DNA of 64,000 nucleotides from Eustoma russellianum (taxonomy: Eukaryota; Streptophyta; Magnoliopsida; Gentianales; Gentianaceae). Of this stretch, positions 56,477-64,000 are shown piece after piece. Each line of letters begins with the position of its first letter. Positions within the stretch are counted from its first letter, which is position 1. The translations under genes and the position numbers were made by a program. The stretch covers positions 26,491,253 to 26,555,252 of the forward strand of contig AP025047.1 in NCBI GenBank assembly GCA_036186865.1, in the 5' to 3' direction. The notes beneath the pieces are model-generated. The model saw only the letters and a program-made list of their open reading frames with translations, was not told where the DNA came from and did no database searches.

Positions 56477-59247
56477 TGTAGGACCTGCAAGGCACCACTA
56501 GAAGGGGGGTTGAATAGTAGGTGCGGAAAATTTGGTTTTAAATTGTTTTGATCCAAAAACCCAACTTCTGAAAACAGTTTCTGTTTTCAAGACCTATTTT
56601 GCAACATTTAAAAAACTAGGTTACAGGCCTTAAAAAATTCTGCAATTTGGAGAGATTTTAGTCTCCGATGTTTTGAGTATCTCCTAAAAAGTTCAGATCA
56701 AAATTCAACCTTTAACCCTATAAAAAATTGTTTGTGGTCAGATTGCGCAAATCTACCTGAAACGGTAGTCTGACTTGATAAATTTATTCCGATTAAACCG
56801 TGGTTCCAAATGGTCTGAAACATTAATGAAAAACCCCTTGCTATATGTATTTAATTGAGTTGAAACAGTTTTGAAAATTCCTTTGGGAAGTATGTCAAAT
56901 ACGTTCAAGTTCTCAACCTTTGCAAGTCTTAAAATCAGATTGCACTAGTCTCAGAACTATTAACATTTGAATGACTTATATTTGTCCAAAAGGGTTGAAA
57001 CTTTTGCCAAATGAAAATTACAACATGTGGCTATGTTTCTGGAAAGTTTTGAGATTTTTGAAATTCGTTTGATATTTTTAAGATCGCGATGAAATAGATG
57101 CAAAGTGCAGGAAACTGGAAGTACTGTGCAGAAAAGTAGAGAAAAGGAATTTTATACTAGTTCGGCTAAATCAACCTACTCCAGTCTTCGAGCACACCTT
57201 TCTCGGTTATCACTAAAAAAAAGAATACCTTACCACACAGGGTTGATGGAGTTATACTCAAACTCCAACCCTTTACAATCAAAACAAGCAATCACAATGA
57301 TTACGAAAACCACCACCGAGCAGATGAAGTTTTGATCACACCTTGATCAACCTTTTACAACAATAGGGCGTGTATGGTGGTATGAATGAAGCCTATACAA
57401 TATGTTTGAATATAGATACAATAGGCTTTGAGAGAGAAAGAGAAGAAAGAAATGTAGAAGAAGAGAGTAGAGAGACTTTTTGCACTTTTGAACTTGTAAG
57501 ACTTGTCTTGTTTTTGATTTGCTCTTGCTCTCTTCCTTTTATCTCAAAGTGGACACCCACTCTAGGGCTTCATTCCCTCTCTTTTAAGTCCTTGGAATAA
57601 TGCCTTGTATAATTGTGACATCAACTGTCTTACTTGGCACCACTTGATTGGATAATTGTCTTGGCCTTGCTTACTTGGCACTCCTTGAGTGGATGAGATT
57701 TGTCATCATTTGATGACTGTACAAATCTGAGAATTACACTTAAAACATGTGCCAAATTATTACTAAAAACGTTGCCAATTTTCACACAATTAATCCCAAA
57801 TAATTTGGAAGGAAAATATGTCACCAATAACTCTAAGATTTCGGTCACCTTATGCAACACATGCTGAAATTTTCAGCATGTGTAATATTCAAATTATTGT
57901 CATATTAGTATTATATCAATCCCTTGAAAATGAAAAGGCAAATATATCGCAATTAAGAAGCAAAATTTCGGCCACATAAAATCACACATGCTGGATTTTC
58001 AGCATGTGTCATATTTGTAACATAGTTTGAAACATTACCTTGTGTAGCTCCATCCATTATGTCACTAACCTTGTGTAGTCCATTCTTGACCAATCAAGAT
58101 GCCAACTAGGCTCCATATAAGCTCCACCAAGAAGCTCTAGGCGTGTGATCAAGCTTGAACATGTGCTTAATTTATTTTTGTAAACTTTGTAAAATAGTGC
58201 ACAAATATTATACACATACGGTATGTTTCAATCAGCCCTAATTTGAATATTATAGAACACTTTATTATGTATTAAATATGTTAAAGTGTCTAGATACATG
58301 TTACATGTCATGCCAAAAACGTTCCATGTGTCGTGTTCGCAGAAAACCGAATTTTTGACTTTTGTCAATTACGTGATTTTTCTCCGATTAAATTCAAACT
58401 TTTTGCACATGTTATATATATTATATCACACATAGTATACATAGAATAACATGAATATTCAGCTCTAAAGGCTGATTAAAAGTAGCGCCCCATGTGACAA
58501 AAATGTTGAATTCGAAATCTCCACCATTTGGCCTTAATTGGGGGTGATTTGTTTGTGCCAACATGGAATTATTTTATGGCTGAATATACCATGTAAGCAA
58601 GAAAATTTGTGAGCGAAGTTTCTGTAGTCACCCGATACGACAATTTTTTGTTTAGAACCTAGTAATGTGTCGTAATAATTTTGTCATCACCATGACTTAT
58701 ATCATATGATACGAGACCTGAATATACTCATAAATATGAGGTAAGTATAGTGGTGTGACGTTGACGTACGTTCGTAAAATATATAACGTATCAGAGTACG
58801 TTGAAATATATGTGTATAGTGCCTTTTTTTAAAAAAAATTTGAATATATATATACATAAATATGAATTGGCGTGTGGTTTAAGAGGTAGAAGGAGACTTT
58901 CCATTTCCATGTTTGTTGCCTTTGTGCCTTCTTCAAATATTTCTCCATTTAATGAACTATTTAGTTCATTTAACTAAGTATTTCACTTAATGAACTAGTT
59001 TAGTTCATTAATGGGGGCACCTGAAAATATTTTAAACACAACAAATGTTTTCCATTTGATGTAAGCTTTATAGATTCATGGCTTGTTAGTATGGTAACAT
59101 TATATATAAAGTATATAAGGCAGGTTTGTTGCAAAAACGTGTCATGTCCAAAAACGTGTCAAGTCATAAAATGTGTCATGCATTGCTTTAGCTCACATTA
59201 TTTAAATCAGGCATTTTGATGAATCACTCAAACCCTTTTTCTCAACA
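56477..59247 (-). repeat. Sire-2 5' LTR
   Basis: 2771 bp; the minus strand starts TGTTGAGAAAAAGGG (59247) and ends CCTACA (56477). Palindromes are at 57857-57883 (perfect) and 57984-58009. It provides the undisturbed reference for the solo-LTR target. No genes are seen. Confidence 0.88.
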
Positions 59248-59252
59248 CTCGT
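59248..59252. repeat. Target-site duplication CTCGT, right of Sire-2
   Basis: Pairs with CTCAT at 44250-44254. Confidence 0.75.
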
Positions 59253-62200
59253 TATACATGGTCAGGTGGCAGGGCGCTGGGACAGGTGTGGCGCCCCCTT
59301 GATTGGACTTTTTGTAACGCTGGTGGTAAAGTTAACACATCTTAGTCGTACAACCTCCGACCATATCCCTTTGCTTATCCAGTGTTAAGATCATGTCCCT
59401 GTAGGGCCATGTCAGTTTTGGTTTTTGACAGTGTGAACCACACATGCTGATTTTCATACTTTTATGTGTTTCATCTGGACATCCTATCCTACAGTTGGTT
59501 GTATGCGTGGTTTATGTGCTAAATTAAAATGTTTCAAAAAATACATTAGCAGATGGAATCAGGAGGTTTTTGGTAATATATTTCAGCGGCTTCAGCATGC
59601 AGAGCAGTAGGTGCAGCGACTTGAGTCTGAATATGATCAGAACCCTTCTGCTGATAATCGTATTCCTTATTCCGCACCCCACGTAGAATACCACCATGTC
59701 GCGCTTCAAGAAACAGAGTTTTGGTGACAAAAAGCACGAGTAAAATGGATCCGAGAGGGTGAAGCAAACACACGCTATTTTCATTCATTAGTGCAGAAGC
59801 CTCAGCGGCGGCAGTGTATTTCTCGTATTGAGACAGACATGGTGATATAAGTGATACACCAGATACTATTGGGGATACTGTGGTGGCTCATTTTCAGCGG
59901 ATTTTTACTAGTCACGCAACACAGTCTAGTCATGATTTCTTAAATTGTATCCCTCATTTGGTCTCTGACGAGGACAATAGTTCACTAACACAAATGCCAA
60001 CGATAAAAGGGGTTAAGCAGGCAGTTTGGGCCTTAGATCCAAATAGTGCAGCAGATCCAAACGGTTATAATGGCTGGTTCTTCATAGAGTGCTAGGAGGT
60101 TATGTGCATGGATGTCTACAAGGTGGTATAGGAATTATTCTTGGGATTCCCACTTCCGAAGGCCATGGCGCACGCTATGTTAGTACTTTTGCCTAGAGGA
60201 ACAACGCAGCGCACATTCAATGATTATCAACCCATTGCACTATCCACATTTATGAGTAAGATTCAAACGCGTATACTAGCATCTCGGTTGAATGCCATTT
60301 TACCCCGCATTATCTCTTTGAAGCAGGCAGGATTTCAAATAGGTCGTGGCATCTTAGAACAATTGCTTCTTGCCTCTGACATGATACATTGGTTGGATGG
60401 GGGATCTCGTTCTCATGCAATAATTATACTTGACATGGCAAAGGCCTTGGATCGCGTTAGTTGGCAGTTTCTGCGCTAGGTTCTTTCTCGTTTTGGCTTT
60501 TTGCAGTTATTTATTGTGCTAGTACTTAATCATCTGGAAAGCACATATATTTCGATTCTCATTAACGACATTCCACGGGGCTTCTTTTGCCCGACTGGGG
60601 AGGTTAAACAAGGAGATTCCTTATCTCCTCTTTTGTTTATCTTAGTGGCGGAGGCCCTAAGTCGAGGTTTAAAATCTTTAGTGGCATCATCGTATATCTG
60701 ACCCTTTACAATAGGACGAATGCCTCTTGTGATTACACATTTGTTGTATGCTGATGATTTTTTGGTGTTCCTTGAGGCATCCACTCGAAATCTTACTCGG
60801 TTTAAACATTTTTAACGCTATATGAAGATGTATCCGGGTAGGCAGTAAATTGGAACAAACGTTTGGTGGTCTTTTCCACGAGAATTACTCCCCACCGCCG
60901 AAGTACTTACACACAGCTATTAGCCATGAGATCCTCTACACTACCTATGAAATCACTGGGATCCTTTTTGCATAAAGGGTTCACTCGGGTTTTGCATTGT
61001 AAGGATTTGTTACAACATGTTGATGCTCGGTTAGGGGGTGGCAACATCAGCTTCTATGGGCTACCGGCTGTTTGGTTTTGATACGATCAGTTCTTTTATC
61101 TATGTCGTTACATAATATGGTAGGCACCCAGTTGCCCAAAAGCATTGTTACGACAATAGAGCAAAAATTCTCACGCTTCTTCTGGGGTTCCAATCGTCGT
61201 CATTGAGTGAATTGGCGCAATCTTTGTTACCCTTATCAGGAGGAGGGTTGATCTATCCAAGATCTTCATACACTACAGACAGCATATGCAGCAAAGTTAT
61301 GGTGGCAATGTCATACTTTAGACTCTCTTTGGGCTCAGTATCTTCACACACGATATGGGTCTCGCTCTGATTATCACGCTCGTCTCTACGATCCACCGAT
61401 TTGGCATCGTATTTGCAAAGTTCACAATTTATGTCTCTCACATGTTGAAATGATAGGTGGGTTGCCCATTTGGACGTCGGCCACATGGGAATTTAAATTA
61501 AAACATGCATATTCGCTTTTTCGGCCAACAAATGTTTCATTGATATCTCACACATATATTTGGTATAAGTCACAATGTCCTGCTATCCAAATGTTCCTTT
61601 AGAAACTCTATCATAATGCATTGCCCCTGCCGGATACACTTCAACGATTTTTCATCAACCAGCCAACCATGTGCCCTTTTTGCCATATGGCTTCTGCATC
61701 TATGTTCCATCTTTTCTTTACTTGCCCGGCGGTTCGATTGATATGGGACTATTTTAATACTTTATTTGAGATTGATGTTGTTTGGAGATCATCGTGGCAT
61801 ATGTATCTATTCTCCATCTGGTTTGCCGCTCCTAAAACTTTCTTGGGGGATATGCGGAAAGTATATACAGGCATCTTTCTTTGGCATATATGGAAAAATT
61901 ATACGGCTATTATTTACGATGATGTATCTTGGTCTCAGCAACTTGTTATTCGATCCATTAGACAGGACCGATACTTTTTGGCTGCGTCTGGATCAGGCAC
62001 AAAACTTGCCGTTTCGAATGCATGGCTTATTCATCTAGGCCTCTCGCCCTCATTAAGATCTGGGCGTATGCAGATTATTCGATGGTGCCCCCTACTGCTG
62101 GTTGTTTAAAACTTAATACAGATGCCTTGGTGGGCCGTCGTAGTGTAGGTGGCGGAGAAATAGTTCGAAACTCATCTGGCCATTTTGTACATGCTATATC

Positions 62201-62480
62201 CTTTCCACTTCCTCATGAGTATCCTCTTAGAGTTGAAGCGCAGGTAGTTTTAATAGCACTTATCTATTATCTACCACGGTACGGTGAATCTGATATTTTT
62301 ATTGACTCTCAAGAACTTATCCACTTCATAGCTTCTCCGGTGTCACATTCAGCTGAGGACCTCCATCGCCTACGACTGCTTCTCGGTATAGTCCTATTAC
62401 ACCTCACATATGTCCCTCGAGAGACTAATCAGCCGGCACACTTCTTAGCGCAGTTGGCAATGATTTCCTCTTTATTCTAG
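59248..62480 (+). pseudogene. LINE-B ORF2: endonuclease end, RT, RNase H
   Basis: After the endonuclease end (YTWSGGRALGQVWRPLDW) the text is heavily mutated to 59700. RT then shows VKWIREGEANTRYFHSLVQK, FMSKIQTRILASRLNAILPR, KQAGFQIGRGILEQ, DMAKALDRVSWQFL, EVKQGDSLSPLLFILVAEAL and the catalytic HLLYADDFLVFLEA (~60730-60775). A zinc-finger-like RVT module has CPFCHMASASMFHLFFTC (61670-61725). RNase H (62090-62480) has LNTDALVG, RVEAQVVLIA, IDSQELIHFI and PRETNQPAHFLA. Many stops and shifts; YADD marks a different subfamily from the FADD copies. Confidence 0.85.
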
Positions 62481-62670
62481 TCTTTTACCTCTTTGGCATT
62501 GCTGCCTTCACATGTTCGTGGCTTTCTTCACACGGATTCAACACACCCACATTTCCGTCATGATCGCTCGAAGGTCTAGACAACCACATATGGACGGCAT
62601 CCACATCTACTTGTTGCATATAATTTCGTTTTGCACATTCTTTTTCAGTTATATAAATATGTGCGCTTAT

Positions 62671-62737
62671 TCCTTCATCAAAGGTTGTTCCACAAGGGTG
62701 TTTTTACTTGGCAAGGTTTTAATGCAGCATATCATAT
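62671..62737 (+). promoter_or_regulatory. LINE-B conserved 3'-UTR box
   Basis: CCACAAGGGTGTTTTTACTT plus GGCAAGG, as in the other LINEs despite the more distant ORF2. Confidence 0.7.
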
Positions 62738-62826
62738 ACAACAGTTTGTTTTTCTATTACTCGGCATGTCATTGTTGTCATGTTTCATTTATTGTTATCT
62801 TCTCTCTCGTTTTGTACCATGGCATT

Positions 62827-62844
62827 CCTCTGCCATAAGTGAGG
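62827..62844 (+). promoter_or_regulatory. LINE-B 3'-terminal stem-loop
   Basis: CCTCTGCCATAAGTGAGG, with a CCTC/GAGG stem. Confidence 0.55.
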
Positions 62845-62887
62845 GACTTTCATATCTATAATAATCACCTTTTCTTGCAAAAAAAAT

Positions 62888-62893
62888 ACATAC

Positions 62894-62928
<35 letters not shown>

Positions 62929-62930
62929 AT
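62888..62930. repeat. (TACA)n(TA)n microsatellite
   Basis: Four TACA units and about ten TA units lie between the LINE-B A-run and LINE-F. Confidence 0.9.
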
Positions 62931-64000
62931 ATAAAATGGCATCTTCTTCTCTAGGGTGCGCAACCACCAGCGATCGCACGTTTGCAACGGTTCTCGCAAA
63001 CGCAACAACTCCTCCGATCCCATCAAAAGCAATCGAAAAATACAAAGGCCACCCCATGCTCTCTTTTACAGATGAAGAAATCGATGCTCTGGCCGCCCCT
63101 TACCTTTTAGCGCTCCTTGGAACATTTTGGCTCGGCCGGCCACCATTAAAGGTCATACGGGATGTATTCGAACGCATAGGCTTTAGACCAGATGTAAAGG
63201 TGACACTTTTGGATCAAACACACATTCTTTTGAACTCCATGCATGAACCAGACTACATACGCTGCTTTTATCGACGTTCTTGGACGATCGCAGGTTGCAC
63301 CATGAGAATCACCAAATGGACCGTGGATTTTGATCCGGCAACGGACGTACCAATCGTTCCAATCTGGATCTCCTTACCTGGACTGCCGCTGCATTTTTCA
63401 TCAAAAATCTGCGTTATTCGAAATTGTCAGAGTGGTAGGGAACCCGATCAAACTGGATGTGGCAACAGCGGACGGATTAAGGCCTTCAGTTGCACGTATT
63501 TGTGTTTAAACAGATATCTCAAATGATCTGTCCAAAAAGTTGTTCCTTCAAGGTAAACAAAAAATCATCCAGTAGCAAATAATATATGAAGATCTACCCA
63601 CTTTTTGCACAGATTGCAGGCGATTAGGTCATGACGTTTCAAAATGTGGAGATCATCGACCCTCACAGCCGCCGCCAGACAAACCACAAAAGCCTCAAAC
63701 GCGATGGACTCCGAAAAAGACTCAACCTTCTGGCCCATCAAACACAAATCCACCCGTGATACTACGCCGACCAGAATCTCCTTCGGTGGAAATCAGAGAT
63801 GCTAGCGACGATCCACAACCAATATCACAAAATACGCAGGATGATCATGCTATTCCAATATCCATAATGCAGGATTTGGCTAACCTAAGAGAAGACGGCA
63901 AGGAAACAATTGGTCATAACACCCATCATGACGAACCAGATGTGTGTCAACACTCAGACTCGGAAATAGATGCCAATATGCATGCTGCCACACATTATGA
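62931..64000 (+). mobile_element. LINE-F, 5' part, runs off the window
   Basis: A further DUF4283-type LINE begins almost directly with the ORF1 ATG (62936) after the TA microsatellite, so little or no 5' UTR is left. ORF2 lies beyond the window. Confidence 0.8.
62936..64000 (+). pseudogene. LINE-F ORF1: DUF4283 protein, partial
   Basis: ATG 62936 opens MASSSLGCATTS. DUF4283 follows: YKGHPMLSFTDEEIDALAAP, GTFWLGRPPLKVIRDVFERI, DYIRCFYRRSW, ITKWTVDFDPATDVPIVPIW and ISLPGLPLHF. A frameshift near 63405 and stops near 63500 and 63570 interrupt it. Beyond them, YEDLPTFCTDCRRLGHDVSK gives an intact CX2CX4HX4C knuckle, with TRWTPKKTQPSG and an acidic serine/aspartate tail to the window end. The DUF4283 part is one of the better preserved in this window. 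Confidence 0.83.

Larger units (their letters stand above)
44255..59247 (-). mobile_element. Sire-2: Sirevirus-type Ty1/copia with gag and pol
   Basis: Reading leftward: 5' LTR (59247-56477), PBS, gag, protease-integrase, RT-RNase H, PPT (50127), 3' LTR (50126-44255, split by a solo LTR). A fold-back element interrupts pol at 51892-52886. It inserted into LINE-B with a 5-bp duplication. Its gag is close to that of Sire-1. Both gag and pol are broken. Confidence 0.88.
59248..62887 (+). mobile_element. LINE-B, 3' part
   Basis: It carries the rest of ORF2, a ~400-bp 3' UTR with the conserved box (62671-62737) and stem-loop (62827-62844), and an A-run at 62879-62887. It then passes into a TACA/TA microsatellite. 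Confidence 0.85.

Overview
This window looks like gene-poor heterochromatin of a flowering plant. It is AT-rich and almost wholly made of plant retroelements in nested layers: L1-type LINEs with a DUF4283 ORF1 and an EN-RT-RNase H ORF2, two Sirevirus-type Ty1/copia elements, one other Ty1/copia element, one chromodomain Ty3/gypsy element, a solo LTR and a fold-back DNA element. I found no convincing host gene, rRNA, tRNA or CRISPR array. Every retroelement gene read here carries stops, frameshifts or truncations.

Layout. 1-2327: unclassified flank, its first 1.3 kb resembling a Ty3/gypsy LTR. 2333-17437: Sire-1 (+), a gag-only Sirevirus with ~3 kb LTRs and a 5-bp target duplication (AGAAG); its 5' LTR is split by two LINEs in opposite orientation (2616-3575 plus, 3576-9606 minus). 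17443-18148: unclassified, ending in a (TA)n run. 18190-20815 and 29347-32318: LINE-D (minus), split by Copia-B (minus, 20816-29345). 32319-32398: a LINE 3'-end scrap with a (TA)n tail. 32500-36355: LINE-C (plus, internally deleted). 36356-about 43000: Gypsy-A (plus), 5' truncated. 43005-44254 and 59248-62887: LINE-B (plus), split by Sire-2 (minus, 44255-59247). Sire-2 holds a solo LTR (46774-49816) inside its 3' LTR and a ~1-kb long-TIR element (51892-52886) inside pol. 62936-64000: the start of LINE-F (plus).

Relative order from nesting: LINE-B is older than Sire-2, which is older than the solo LTR and the fold-back element. LINE-D is older than Copia-B. Sire-1 is older than the two LINEs in its LTR.

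The elements share working parts that the sequence shows directly. The LINE copies have an ATGA overlap of the ORF1 stop and ORF2 start, a conserved 3'-UTR box and a small terminal stem-loop. The Sirevirus LTRs carry a 27-bp palindrome several times each. Gypsy-A pol holds two short GT...AG interruptions that behave like introns. The most notable structures are the gag-only Sire-1, the Gypsy-A intron-like inserts, the LINE ORF coupling signal, and a ~200-bp duplication of LINE-D around Copia-B.
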